From: Stutzerimonas balearica DSM 6083
GTDB taxonomy: Bacteria; Pseudomonadota; Gammaproteobacteria; Pseudomonadales; Pseudomonadaceae
Assembly (NCBI RefSeq): GCF_000818015.1
Contig: NZ_CP007511.1
Location: 62,001 to 126,000 of the forward strand
Direction: 5' to 3'
DNA: 64,000 bases
The translations under genes and the position numbers were made by a program. This document shows positions 52,663-62,145 of the stretch, piece after piece. The notes beneath the pieces are model-generated. The model was not told where the DNA came from, did no database searches, and saw nothing but the letters and a program-made list of their open reading frames with translations. How positions within the stretch are numbered: the stretch's first letter is position 1; the number at the start of each line of letters is the position of its first letter.

Positions 52663-54852
52663 ATGCACGACGATATCTCCCACCTGCTCAACTCCCTCAA
52701 CGATGCCCAGCGCCAGGCCGTAGCCGCGCCCCTGGGACGCCAACTGGTCCTTGCCGGCGCCGGCTCGGGCAAGACCCGGGTGCTGGTGCACCGCATCGCT
52801 TGGCTGAACCAGGTCGAGCGCGCCTCGCTGTACTCGATCCTGGCGGTGACGTTCACCAACAAGGCCGCCGCCGAGATGCGCCAGCGCATCGAGCAGCTGC
52901 TGCACGTCAACCCGCAAGGCATGTGGGTCGGCACCTTCCACGGCCTGGCCCACCGCCTGCTGCGCGCGCACTGGCGCGAGGCCAAGCTGGCCGAGAACTT
53001 CCAGATCCTCGATTCCGACGACCAGCAGCGCCTGGTCAAGCGGGTGATCCGCGAGCTGGGGCTGGATGAGCAGCGCTGGCCGGCGCGCCAGGCGCAGTGG
53101 TGGATCAACGCGCAGAAGGACGAGGGCCTGCGCCCGCAGAACATCCAGGCCGGTGGCGATCTGTTCCTCGCCACCCAGCTGAAGATCTACCAGGCCTACG
53201 AGGAGGCCTGCGCACGTGCCGGGGTGATCGATTTCTCCGAGCTGCTGCTGCGCGCGCTGGACCTGTGGCGCGATCATCCGGGCCTGCTCGAGCACTATCA
53301 GCGGCGCTTCCGGCACATCCTCGTCGACGAGTTCCAGGACACCAACGCCGTGCAGTACGCCTGGCTGCGGCTGCTGGCCAAGGGCGGCGAAAGCCTGATG
53401 GTGGTCGGCGACGACGACCAGTCGATCTACGGCTGGCGCGGTGCGCGGATCGAAAACCTGCAGCAGTTCGGCGACGATTTCCAGGATGCCGAGATCATCC
53501 GCCTGGAGCAGAACTACCGCTCCACCGCCTGCATCCTCAAGGCGGCCAACGCGCTGATCGCCAACAACCAGGGGCGCATGGGCAAGGAGCTGTGGACCTC
53601 CGGTTGCGAGGGCGAGCCGATCAGCCTGTACGCCGCGTTCAACGAGCATGACGAGGCGCGTTACGTCGTCGAGAGCATCGAGAAGGCCATCCGCGACGGC
53701 ATGAGCCGCAGCGAGATCGCCATTCTCTACCGCTCCAACGCGCAATCGCGGGTGCTCGAGGAAGCGCTGCTGCGCGAGAAGATTCCCTACCGCATCTACG
53801 GTGGCCAGCGCTTCTTCGAGCGCGCCGAGATCAAGAACGCCATGGCCTACCTGCGCCTGATCCAGACCCGCGACAACGACGCGGCGCTGGAACGGGTGAT
53901 CAACCTGCCCGCGCGCGGCATTGGCGAGAAGACCGTCGACAGCCTGCGCCAGCTGGCGCGCGAGCAGGGCCTGTCATTGTGGGCGGCGCTGCATCAGGCG
54001 GTCGGCACCAAGGCGGTCTCCGGGCGCGCGGCGAGTGCGCTGAACGCCTTTGTCGAGCTGATCGACAGCCTGGCGCTGAAGGTCGAGAAGCTGCCCCTGC
54101 ACAGCATGGCCCAGGCGGTGATCGAGGATTCCGGGCTGCTCGCCTATCACCGCGACGAAAAGGGCGACAAGGCCCAGGCGCGGGTGGAAAACCTCGAGGA
54201 GCTGGTGTCCGCCGCGCGCGCCTTCGACAGCTACAACGAGGAGGACGACAGCGTGCAGTCGCCGCTGGCGGCCTTCCTCGACCACGCCTCGCTGGAGGCC
54301 GGCGAGCAGCAGGCCGGCGAGCACGAGGACAGCGTGCAGCTGATGACGCTGCACAGCGCCAAGGGCCTGGAGTTTCCGCTGGTGTTCCTGGTCGGCATGG
54401 AAGAGGGGCTGTTCCCGCACAAGATGAGCCTGGAGGAGTCCGGCCGTCTGGAAGAGGAGCGCCGCCTGGCCTATGTCGGCATCACCCGCGCCATGCAGCA
54501 GCTGGTGATCACCTACGCCGAGACCCGTCGTCTGCACGGCAGCGAGACCTACAACAAGGTCTCGCGCTTCGTGCGGGAGATCCCGCCGGCGCTGATTCAG
54601 GAAGTGCGGCTGAACAACACGGTCAGCCGCACCTTTGCCGGGCGCAGCATGAGCGGCGCCTCGCTGTTCGCCGGCGCCGGCGTGCCGGAAACCCCCTTTG
54701 CCCTCGGCCAGCGCGTGCGCCATTCGCTGTTCGGCGAAGGCACCATCCTCAACTTCGAAGGCGCCGGCGCCCAGGCCCGGGTGCAGGTGAACTTCGAGAG
54801 CGAAGGCAGCAAGTGGCTGATGCTCAGCTACGCCAAGCTCGAAGCCCTCTGA
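52663..54852 (+). CDS. uvrD: DNA helicase II UvrD
   Basis: A 729-residue SF1 3'-5' helicase for mismatch and nucleotide excision repair. Motifs: Walker A LAGAGSGKTRVL, Ia TFTNKAAAEMRQRI, II VDEFQDTN, III VVGDDDQSIYGWRGA, IV LEQNYRS, V LMTLHSAKGLEF and VI YVGITRAMQQL. A C-terminal Tudor-like tail is present (GQRVRHSLFGEGTIL). The ATG at 52663 is preferred to the adjoining GTG. Divergent from the GGDEF-EAL gene. Confidence 0.97.
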   Translation: MHDDISHLLNSLNDAQRQAVAAPLGRQLVLAGAGSGKTRVLVHRIAWLNQVERASLYSILAVTFTNKAAAEMRQRIEQLLHVNPQGMWVGTFHGLAHRLLRAHWREAKLAENFQILDSDDQQRLVKRVIRELGLDEQRWPARQAQWWINAQKDEGLRPQNIQAGGDLFLATQLKIYQAYEEACARAGVIDFSELLLRALDLWRDHPGLLEHYQRRFRHILVDEFQDTNAVQYAWLRLLAKGGESLMVVGDDDQSIYGWRGARIENLQQFGDDFQDAEIIRLEQNYRSTACILKAANALIANNQGRMGKELWTSGCEGEPISLYAAFNEHDEARYVVESIEKAIRDGMSRSEIAILYRSNAQSRVLEEALLREKIPYRIYGGQRFFERAEIKNAMAYLRLIQTRDNDAALERVINLPARGIGEKTVDSLRQLAREQGLSLWAALHQAVGTKAVSGRAASALNAFVELIDSLALKVEKLPLHSMAQAVIEDSGLLAYHRDEKGDKAQARVENLEELVSAARAFDSYNEEDDSVQSPLAAFLDHASLEAGEQQAGEHEDSVQLMTLHSAKGLEFPLVFLVGMEEGLFPHKMSLEESGRLEEERRLAYVGITRAMQQLVITYAETRRLHGSETYNKVSRFVREIPPALIQEVRLNNTVSRTFAGRSMSGASLFAGAGVPETPFALGQRVRHSLFGEGTILNFEGAGAQARVQVNFESEGSKWLMLSYAKLEAL

Positions 54853-54892
54853 CCGATCATTTCAACGAGCCCCATCGAGGACCCGGAGACCC

Positions 54893-55993
54893 ATGAAACG
54901 CCGCTATCTGCTCGGTGCCGCCACCGCCCTGTTCGCCTTGCTCGGGCTCGCCGGCTGCAACGACGACCAGCCCGCGCCCGAACGCGCCGGTGCCACCAGC
55001 GAACCTGCCAAGACCTATCAATGGAAGATGGTCACCGCCTGGCCGAAGAACTACCCGGGGCTGGGCACTTCGGCCGAGCGCCTGGCCGAGCGGGTCGACA
55101 CCATGAGTGGCGGCCGGCTGAAGATAAAGGTCTATGCCGCCGGTGAGCTGGTCCCGGCCCTGGAAGTGTTCGACTCGGTCTCGCGCGGCACTGCCGAGCT
55201 GGGCCATGGTGCGGCCTATTACTGGAAGGGCAAGGTGCCCACCGCGCAGTTCTTCACCTCGGTGCCCTTCGGCCTGTCGACCAACGAAATGAATGCCTGG
55301 CTCAGCCGTGGCCAGGGCCAGCAGTTCTGGGAGGAAGCCTACGCACCCTTCGGCGTCAAGCCGATGGTGGTGGGCAACACCGGCATGCAGATGGGCGGCT
55401 GGTACAACAAGGAAATCAACAGCCTGGACGACCTCAAGGGCTTGAAGATCCGCATGCCCGGCTTGGGTGGTGAGGTTCTCTCGCGCCTGGGGGCGACCAC
55501 GGTGAATCTGCCTGGCGGCGAAGTGTTCACCGCGCTGCAGACCGGTGCCATCGACGCTACCGACTGGGTCAGCCCCTACAACGACCTGGCTTTCGGCTTG
55601 CACAAGGCCGCCAGGTACTACTACTACCCGGGCTGGCAGGAGCCGCAGGCAGTGCTCGAGCTGCTGGTCAACCAGAAGGCCTTCGACAGCCTGCCTGCCG
55701 ATCTGCAGGCGATCCTCACCGAGGCGACCCGTGCCGCCAGCCGCGAAATGCTCGACGACTACGTCTACAACAATGCGCTGGCCCTCGATCAGCTCAAGCA
55801 GCAGGGCGTGGAGCTCAAACGCTTCCCGGACGAAGTGCTGGCCGCCCTGCGCGAGCAGTCCGAGCAGGTGCTCGGCGAGCTCGCGGCGCAGAGCGAGCTC
55901 AACGGCCGTATCTGGGCCTCGATGAAGGCCTTCCAGGCGCAGGTGGAGCCGATGCACGCGCTCACCGAAAAGGAACTCTACAACTGGCGCTGA
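54893..55993 (+). CDS. TRAP transporter substrate-binding lipoprotein (DctP-like)
   Basis: A 366-residue extracytoplasmic binding protein with a lipoprotein-like signal (MKRRYLLGAATALFALLGLAGC, lipobox LAGC with Cys22). The carboxylate-binding arginine is in GLKIRMPGLGGEV, and VTAWPKNYPGLGTSAERLAERV and GAIDATDWVSPYNDL are typical of the alpha-keto-acid/TakP-like DctP group. No dctQ or dctM membrane genes follow, so its transporter must lie elsewhere. Carboxylate or keto-acid uptake is inferred from the family. Confidence 0.88.
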   Translation: MKRRYLLGAATALFALLGLAGCNDDQPAPERAGATSEPAKTYQWKMVTAWPKNYPGLGTSAERLAERVDTMSGGRLKIKVYAAGELVPALEVFDSVSRGTAELGHGAAYYWKGKVPTAQFFTSVPFGLSTNEMNAWLSRGQGQQFWEEAYAPFGVKPMVVGNTGMQMGGWYNKEINSLDDLKGLKIRMPGLGGEVLSRLGATTVNLPGGEVFTALQTGAIDATDWVSPYNDLAFGLHKAARYYYYPGWQEPQAVLELLVNQKAFDSLPADLQAILTEATRAASREMLDDYVYNNALALDQLKQQGVELKRFPDEVLAALREQSEQVLGELAAQSELNGRIWASMKAFQAQVEPMHALTEKELYNWR

Positions 55994-56101
55994 CGTCATC
56001 CGAACACTGCGGGCAAAAGCCGGAAACACTCTGCAGCTGGCCGATGCCCGGGGTGAGATGCAACATGACGCGCGTATCCAACCGACAAGCGGGAACACTC
56101 A

Positions 56102-56941
56102 ATGCAACGTGTGCTTAGCGTATTCATGGCGCTGTGTATCAGCCTGACCTTTGCCTTCGATGCCAGCGCGGCCAAGCGCTTCGGCGGTGGCAAGAGCTTT
56201 GGCGCGGCACCGAGTCACCAGACCCGTCAAGCGCCGCAGCAGCGCAACGACGCAACCCTTCAGCAGCAGGCCGGTCGTCAACAGCCGGCAGCGAGTGGCG
56301 CTTCGCGCTGGCTCGGCCCGCTGGCCGGTATCGCCGCCGGTGGTCTGCTGGCCTCGATGTTCATGGGTGACGGCTTCGAAGGCCTGCAATTTCTCGACAT
56401 CCTGATCTTCGGCCTGCTGGCCTTTGTGCTGTTCCGTTTCCTCGCCGCGCGGCGCCGCCAGCAGCCGGCCATGGCCGCGCCGGGCCATGCGCCGATGCAG
56501 CGCGAGATGCCGCAGCAGCCGTCGATCTTCGGCGGCAGCGCCGCCCCGGCGGCGCCGGTGATCAACGCGCCGGCCTGGTTCAACGAGCAGAGCTTCCTGG
56601 CCGCGGCGCGCGAGCACTTCCTGGCGCTGCAGCAGCACTGGGATGCCAACGAGATGGACAAGATCGCCGAGTTCGTCACCCCTCAGCTGCTGGCGTTTCT
56701 CAAGCAGGAGCGCGCCGAGATCGGTGACGCCTACCAGTCGACCTACATCGATGATCTGCAGATCGGTCTCGACGGTGTCGACGATACGCCCGACAAGACG
56801 GTGGCAACCCTGACCTTCAGCGGCGTGGCCAAGACCTCGCGCTTCGACCAGGGCGAAGCCTTTAGCGAGAGCTGGCGCATGGAGCGCGAGCAGGGCGAGA
56901 ACCAGCCCTGGCTGGTCGCCGGTATTCGCCAGAACGCCTGA
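56102..56941 (+). CDS. Tim44-like domain membrane protein
   Basis: A 279-residue protein with a signal peptide (MALCISLTFAFDASAAKR), a Gln/Ala-rich linker (about 38-68), a hydrophobic segment (ILIFGLLAFVLFRFLA), and a C-terminal Tim44/MBA1-like domain (AREHFLALQQHWDANEMDKIAEFVTPQLLAFL and SESWRMEREQGENQPWLVAGIRQ). The mitochondrial relative anchors the import motor; the bacterial role is unsettled. It appears monocistronic and ends at a clear terminator. Confidence 0.85.
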   Translation: MQRVLSVFMALCISLTFAFDASAAKRFGGGKSFGAAPSHQTRQAPQQRNDATLQQQAGRQQPAASGASRWLGPLAGIAAGGLLASMFMGDGFEGLQFLDILIFGLLAFVLFRFLAARRRQQPAMAAPGHAPMQREMPQQPSIFGGSAAPAAPVINAPAWFNEQSFLAAAREHFLALQQHWDANEMDKIAEFVTPQLLAFLKQERAEIGDAYQSTYIDDLQIGLDGVDDTPDKTVATLTFSGVAKTSRFDQGEAFSESWRMEREQGENQPWLVAGIRQNA

Positions 56942-56956
56942 GCATAAGGCGCCCAG

Positions 56957-56986
56957 AAAAGCCCGGGCTGGTCCCGGGCTTTTCTT
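56957..56986 (+). terminator. rho-independent terminator after the Tim44-like gene
   Basis: AAAAGCCCGGG-CTGGT-CCCGGGCTTTT is an 11-bp stem with a short loop, followed by CTTT. It lies 15 bases beyond the stop codon. Confidence 0.88.
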
Positions 56987-57346
56987 TGGCCGCTGTTTTT
57001 ACCAGCGCAACGCCAGCGGGGGAGCTGGACGCTCACGGTGCCCCGTACAACGATTGCGGGCGAGCGCGCGCCAAGCCAGGGGCCGCTGCCGTCGTCGCGC
57101 TTGCCTGCTGCTGGTGAAAGGAGCTGCCGCTGGTCGGATTTTTTTTCGCAGCGCCCGGGCGAGGCCGTTCGCACGCCGGCTCCTCCCTGCGTGGCGTCTG
57201 GCACGTCCCGCCCCAGAGGCGCTCCGAGAAAGGCAATTAGCCAAAGGTCGAACCGCGATTAATCCCCCGCTCATCTGGCGCTTGGCTAAGCTGAAGAACG
57301 AGGCGCCGGCAATGTACTGGCGCTCTGCCTGTTGAGGAGAACCACG
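56987..57346. other. upstream region of the formate dehydrogenase operon
   Basis: About 360 bases with no gene I can support. The GAGGAG ribosome binding site of fdnG is at the right end (57335-57340). A TGGCGC...AAGCT stretch near 57276-57293 resembles a sigma-54 promoter, but its spacing is one base too long. No clear promoter was assigned. Confidence 0.5.
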
Positions 57347-60300
57347 ATGGACATGAACCGTCGACAGTTCTTCAAGGTCTGTGGCGTGGGCCTTGGAGCG
57401 TCGAGCATGGCTGCGTTGGGCATGGCGCCACCTGTGGCGTACGCCGAGTCGATCCGGCATTTCAAACTGACCAACACACGCGAAACCCGCAATACCTGCC
57501 CCTACTGCTCCGTTGGCTGTGGGCTGATCCTGTACAGCCAGGGCAGCGGCGGCAAGAACGTCGCGCAGGAAATCATCCACATCGAGGGCGACGCCGATCA
57601 CCCGGTCAATCGAGGCACGCTCTGCCCGAAGGGTGCCGGTCTGCTGGATTTCGTCCACAGCCCGAACCGGCTGCAGTACCCGCAGGTACGCGAAGCCGGC
57701 AGCAACGAGTGGAAGCGCCTCGACTGGGATGAAGCCCTCGATCGCATCGCCCGGCTGATGAAGGACGACCGCGACGCCAACTTCGTCGAGAAGAACGAGC
57801 AGGGGCAGATCGTCAATCGCTGGCTCAGCACCGGATTTCTCGCCGCCTCGGCATCCTCCAACGAGGCCGGCTACATCACTCACAAGGTAGTGCGTTCGCT
57901 CGGCATCCTGGCATTCGACAACCAGGCGCGCGTCTGACACGGCCCGACGGTGGCAAGTCTTGCCCCGACGTTTGGCCGCGGCGCCATGACCAACCACTGG
58001 TCCGACATCAAGAACGCGGACCTGGTACTGATCATGGGCGGCAACGCCGCCGAAGCCCACCCGTGCGGCTTCAAATGGGTGACCGAAGCGAAGGCCCATA
58101 ACAAGGCCCGGCTGGTCGTGGTTGACCCGCGCTTTACCCGTTCGGCCTCGGTGGCCGACCTGTATGCGCCGATCCGTACCGGAACCGATATCGCCTTCCT
58201 TGGCGGGCTGATCAATTACCTGCTGGAAAACGACAAGATCCAGCATGAGTACGTGCGCAACTACACGGACGTCTCCTTCATCGTCAAGGAAGGCTTCGGC
58301 TTCGAGAACGGCCTGTTCAATGGCTACGACGCCGACAAGCGCGCCTACACCGACAAGGGCACCTGGGGTTACGAGCTCGACGAGCAGGGCTATGCCAAGG
58401 TCGACCCGACCCTGCAGCACCCGCGCTGCGTCTACCAGCTGCTGAAAAAGCACTACAGCCGCTACACGCCGGACGTGGTCAGCAACATCTGCGGTACGCC
58501 GCAGGCAGCGATGCTCAAGGTCTGGGAAACCATTGCCGAGACCTCCGCGCCAGGCAAGGCCATGACCATCATGTATGCGCTCGGCTGGACGCAGCACTCG
58601 GTCGGCTCGCAGATGATCCGCACCGGCGCCATGGTGCAGCTGCTGCTCGGCAACATCGGCATGCCCGGCGGCGGGGTGAACGCCCTGCGCGGTCACTCCA
58701 ACATCCAGGGCCTGACCGATCTGGGGCTCCTCTCGAACCTGCTGCCCGGCTACCTCACCGTACCGATGGAAGGCGAGCAGGACTACGCGGCCTACATCGC
58801 CAAGCGCACGGCCAAGCCGATCCGCCCGGGGCAGCTGTCGTACTGGCAGAACTACGAGAAGTTCCACGTCAGCCTGATGAAGGCCTGGTACGGCAAGAAC
58901 GCCACGGCCGAGAACGACTGGGGCTTCCACTGGCTGCCGAAGCTGGATATCCCCGGCTACGACGTGCTCAAGTACTTCGACATGATGTATCAGGGCCAGG
59001 TCAACGGGTACTTCTGCCAGGGCTTCAACCCGATCGCGTCGTTCCCCAACAAGGCCAAGGTCAGCGCGGCGCTGGCGAAGCTGAAATACCTGGTGGTGAT
59101 GGATCCGCTGGCCACCGAGACCAGCGAGTTCTGGCGCAACGCCGGCGAATACAACGACGTCGACACGGCGAGTATCCAGACCACCGTGTTCCGCCTGCCG
59201 ACCACCTGCTTCGCCGAGGAAGACGGCTCGCTGGTCAACAGCGGTCGCTGGCTGCAGTGGCACTGGAAGGCCGCCGAACCGCCGGGGCTGGCGCGCACCG
59301 ACGTGGCGATCATGGGTGGGCTGTTCCATCGCCTGCGCAACCTGTACCGGGAGGAGGGCGGCGCCAACGCCGACGCCTTGCTCAACATCGACTGGTCGTA
59401 CATGCGCCCGGACGAGCCGAGCCCCGAGGAGATTGCGCGTGAGTTCAGCGGCAAGGCCCTGGCCGATGTGACCGACCCGACGACCGGGGCGGTGCTGGCC
59501 AAGGCCGGCGAGCAGCTCGCCGGATTCGCCCAGCTGCGTGCCGACGGCAGTACGGCCAGCGGCTGCTGGATCTTCTGCGGCGCCTGGACCCAGGCCGGCA
59601 ACCAGATGGCGCGGCGCGACAATGCCGACCCCTACGGCATGGGGCAGACCCTTGGCTGGGCCTGGTCCTGGCCGGCAAACCGGCGGATTCTCTACAACCG
59701 CGCTTCGGCCGACGTCTCCGGCCAGCCGTGGGACGCAGAGAAGAAGCGTCTGGTCTGGTGGAACGGCAAGGCCTGGACCGGTACCGACGTGCCGGACTTC
59801 AAGGTCGACTCGCCGCCGGAGGCGGGCATGAACCCGTTCATCATGAACCCCGAAGGGGTGGCGCGGCTGTTCGCCGTCGACAAGATGAACGAGGGGCCGT
59901 TCCCCGAGCACTACGAGCCGTTCGAGACGCCGATCGGGCGCAACCCGATGCACCCGGACAACCCCAAGGCGGTCAGCAACCCGGCAGCGCGCGTGTTCAA
60001 GAACGACATGGAGCTGTTCGGCACGGCGGAGGAGTTCCCCTATGCGGCGACCACCTACCGCCTGACCGAGCACTTCCACTTCTGGACCAAGCACTGCCGG
60101 CTCAACGCCATCACCCAGCCCGAGCAGTTCGTCGAGATCGGCGAGGTGCTGGCCAACGAGCTCGGCATCAAGGCCGGCGAGCGGGTCAAGGTGTCGTCCA
60201 ACCGCGGCTACATCAAGGCGGTGGCGGTGGTGACCAAGCGCATCAAGCCACTGACGGTCGACGGCAAGACCGTGCATCAGGTCGGCATTCCGCTGCACTG

Positions 60301-60421
60301 GGGCTTCTCAGGCGTGGCGCGCAACGGCTACCTGACCAACACCTTGACGCCCTTCGTCGGTGACGCGAACACCCAGACGCCGGAGTTCAAGTCGTTCCTG
60401 GTCAACGTGGAGAAGGCATGA
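57347..60421 (+). CDS. fdnG: selenocysteine-containing formate dehydrogenase, alpha subunit
   Basis: A 1024-residue molybdopterin enzyme of the FdnG/FdoG type that oxidises formate to CO2 in the periplasm. A twin-arginine signal ([17 protein letters not shown]) precedes the [4Fe-4S] motif [14 protein letters not shown]. The in-frame TGA at 57935-57937 (codon 197) sits where E. coli FdnG has selenocysteine ([28 protein letters not shown]), and a SECIS hairpin follows. It is therefore one gene, not a broken one. The reading continues through the molybdopterin domains to [14 protein letters not shown]. Its stop overlaps the start of fdnH. Whether it is nitrate-linked (N) or aerobic (O) cannot be told. 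Confidence 0.96.
57935..57967 (+). promoter_or_regulatory. UGA selenocysteine codon with bacterial SECIS hairpin
   Basis: The TGA (57935-57937) is followed after ten bases by CGG-T-GGCA-AGTCT-TGCC-CCG (57948-57967): two stem blocks, a single bulged T at 57951, and a GTCT-containing loop. A bulged U and such a loop are the hallmarks recognised by SelB in E. coli fdhF and fdnG messages. Confidence 0.85.
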
Positions 60422-61356
60422 TGGCTACTCAAGACGTGATTGCCCGCTCCGCCACGACCACGGAGCGGCCGTCGATCCGCGAGATCGGCGAGGTCGCCAA
60501 GCTGATCGACACGTCCAAGTGCATCGGCTGCAAGGCCTGCCAGGTGGCGTGCTCGGAATGGAACGACCTGCGTGACGAGGTCGGCACCAGCCATGGCACC
60601 TACGACAACCCGATCGACCTCACCGCCGAATCCTGGACGGTGATGAAGTTCGCCGAGTACGAGAACCCGCAGAGCGGCAACCTCGAGTGGCTGATCCGCA
60701 AGGACGGCTGCATGCACTGCGCCGAGCCGGGCTGCCTGAAGGCCTGCCCGAGCCCGGGGGCGATCGTGAAGTACGCCAACGGCATCGTCGACTTCAACCA
60801 GGACAAGTGCATCGGCTGCGGCTACTGCATCACCGGCTGCCCGTTCGATGTGCCGCGCCTGTCGGAAAAGGACAAGAAGGCCTACAAGTGCACCCTGTGC
60901 TCGGATCGCGTTTCGGTCGGCCTGGAGCCGGCGTGCGTGAAGACCTGTCCGACCGGCGCCATCGTCTTCGGCAGCAAGGACGACATGAAGGAGCACGCCG
61001 CCGGGCGCATCGCCGACCTCAGGGAGCGTGGCTTCGACAAGGCCGGGCTGTACGACCCCGATGGCGTGGGCGGCACCCACGTGATGTACGTGCTGCACCA
61101 TGCCGACCAGCCGACGCTGTACAGCGAGCTGCCGAACGAGCCGACCATCAGCCCGCTGGTGAGTCTGTGGAAGGGCGTGGCCAAGCCGCTCGCGCTGCTC
61201 GGCATGGGCGCCGCGGTGCTGGCCGGCTTCTTCCACTACACGCGGGTCGGTCCGGTGCGCGTGGAGGAAGACGAGGCCGACGCCTCGGGCGAAACGGGGG
61301 TGCATCAGGTCGATCCGGCCGTGCACGTGGTCGATCCGAAGGAGCCGAGAGCCTGA
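60418..61356 (+). CDS. fdnH: formate dehydrogenase iron-sulfur (beta) subunit
   Basis: A 312-residue electron-transfer subunit. Four [4Fe-4S] cysteine sets are complete: [35 protein letters not shown] and [21 protein letters not shown] single C-terminal TM ([17 protein letters not shown]) anchors it to the gamma subunit. It passes electrons from the molybdenum centre to the membrane cytochrome. The ATG overlaps the fdnG stop (ATGATGG), so translation is coupled. A strong hairpin follows its stop. Confidence 0.96.
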   Translation: MMATQDVIARSATTTERPSIREIGEVAKLIDTSKCIGCKACQVACSEWNDLRDEVGTSHGTYDNPIDLTAESWTVMKFAEYENPQSGNLEWLIRKDGCMHCAEPGCLKACPSPGAIVKYANGIVDFNQDKCIGCGYCITGCPFDVPRLSEKDKKAYKCTLCSDRVSVGLEPACVKTCPTGAIVFGSKDDMKEHAAGRIADLRERGFDKAGLYDPDGVGGTHVMYVLHHADQPTLYSELPNEPTISPLVSLWKGVAKPLALLGMGAAVLAGFFHYTRVGPVRVEEDEADASGETGVHQVDPAVHVVDPKEPRA

Positions 61357-61385
61357 CGGCAGCGGCCCCCGCGCGGGGGCTGCCG
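61357..61385 (+). other. intercistronic hairpin between fdnH and fdnI
   Basis: CGGCAGCGGCCCCC-GCGC-GGGGGCTGCCG forms a stem of five G-C pairs plus a 6-bp CGGCAG/CTGCCG outer part around a small internal loop. There is no T-run, so it probably stabilises the upstream message or tunes expression rather than ending it. Confidence 0.55.
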
Positions 61386-61417
61386 TTGCGGGTAATCGCC
61401 TGCTCAAGGAGCCAACG

Positions 61418-62035
61418 ATGAAACACGACATCGAACGCTACACCCCGTCCCAGCGGTCCAATCACTGGGCGGTCGCCATCCTCTTCGTGCTCGCCGCACT
61501 GTCGGGGCTGGCGCTGTTCCACCCGGCGCTGTTCGGCCTTTCCGGGCTGTTTGGCGGCGGCACCTGGACGCGCATCCTGCACCCGTTCATCGGGGTGGCG
61601 ATGTTCGTCTTCTTTCTGGTGCTGGCAATCCGCTTCGCCGGGCACAACCGCATCGAAGCACGAGACCGCCAGTGGCTCAGGCAGATAAACGACGTGGTGC
61701 ACAATCGCGAAGAAAAACTGCCGCCGGTCGGGCGCTACAACGCCGGACAGAAGCTGCTGTACTGGACGCTGGTGCTGAGCATGCTGGTGCTGCTGTTCAG
61801 CGGCATCGTCATCTGGCGCGAGTACTTCAGCAGTTTCTTCGGCATCACCACGCTGCGTCTGGCTGCCGTGCTGCATGCACTGGCCGCCTTCGTGCTGATC
61901 GTCTCGATCATCGTGCACATCTACGCGGCGATCTGGATCAAGGGCTCGATGGGCGCGATGCTCTACGGTACGGTCAGCCGCGCCTGGGCACGCAAGCATC
62001 ATCCGCTCTGGGCCAAGGAGGTCGAGCGCAAGTAA
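61418..62035 (+). CDS. fdnI: formate dehydrogenase cytochrome b556 (gamma) subunit
   Basis: A 205-residue four-helix membrane cytochrome b. It has family marks RSNHWAVAILFVLAALSGLALFHP, LHPFIGVAMFVFFLVLAIRF, KLLYWTLVLSMLVLLFSGIVIW and LHALAAFVLIVSIIVHIYAAIWIKGSMGAMLYG, with histidines on helices I, II and IV as haem ligands. It takes electrons from FdnH and reduces quinone. The start has a good AAGGAG site 8 bases upstream. Confidence 0.95.
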   Translation: MKHDIERYTPSQRSNHWAVAILFVLAALSGLALFHPALFGLSGLFGGGTWTRILHPFIGVAMFVFFLVLAIRFAGHNRIEARDRQWLRQINDVVHNREEKLPPVGRYNAGQKLLYWTLVLSMLVLLFSGIVIWREYFSSFFGITTLRLAAVLHALAAFVLIVSIIVHIYAAIWIKGSMGAMLYGTVSRAWARKHHPLWAKEVERK

Positions 62036-62098
62036 GGCCGTCGCCGTCACGGAGCCCCCAGGGGGAATCTTCGTGGCGGCCCGCTCTCAAAGCTCAAC

Positions 62099-62123
62099 GA
62101 CGGCGCCGAGCCCCGGCGCCGTC
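62099..62123 (+). other. intercistronic hairpin before fdhE
   Basis: GACGGCGCCG-AGCCC-CGGCGCCGTC is a perfect 10-bp stem with a 5-base loop, ending 22 bases before the fdhE GTG start and 12 before its AAGGAG site. It lacks a T-run. It may limit fdhE and selA expression relative to the structural genes. Confidence 0.55.
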
Positions 62124-62145
62124 TCACCCGATCAAGGAGTCCTGC

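Noticed and set aside
57276..57293. A sigma-54 promoter upstream of fdnG
   Set aside because: The GG and GC elements are separated by 11 bases rather than the required 10, and the match outside them is poor.
57347..57937. fdnG as a truncated gene or pseudogene ending at TGA 57935
   Set aside because: The stop is at the conserved selenocysteine position with a SECIS hairpin, and the downstream sequence continues in frame.
56999..60298. A 1099-codon frame antisense to fdnG, and similar long antisense frames at 5969-8584 and 23379-25823
   Set aside because: High G+C leaves the antisense frames of real genes open. Their composition is low-complexity (H, R, A, G, Q) with no domain, while the opposite strand encodes fully recognisable proteins.
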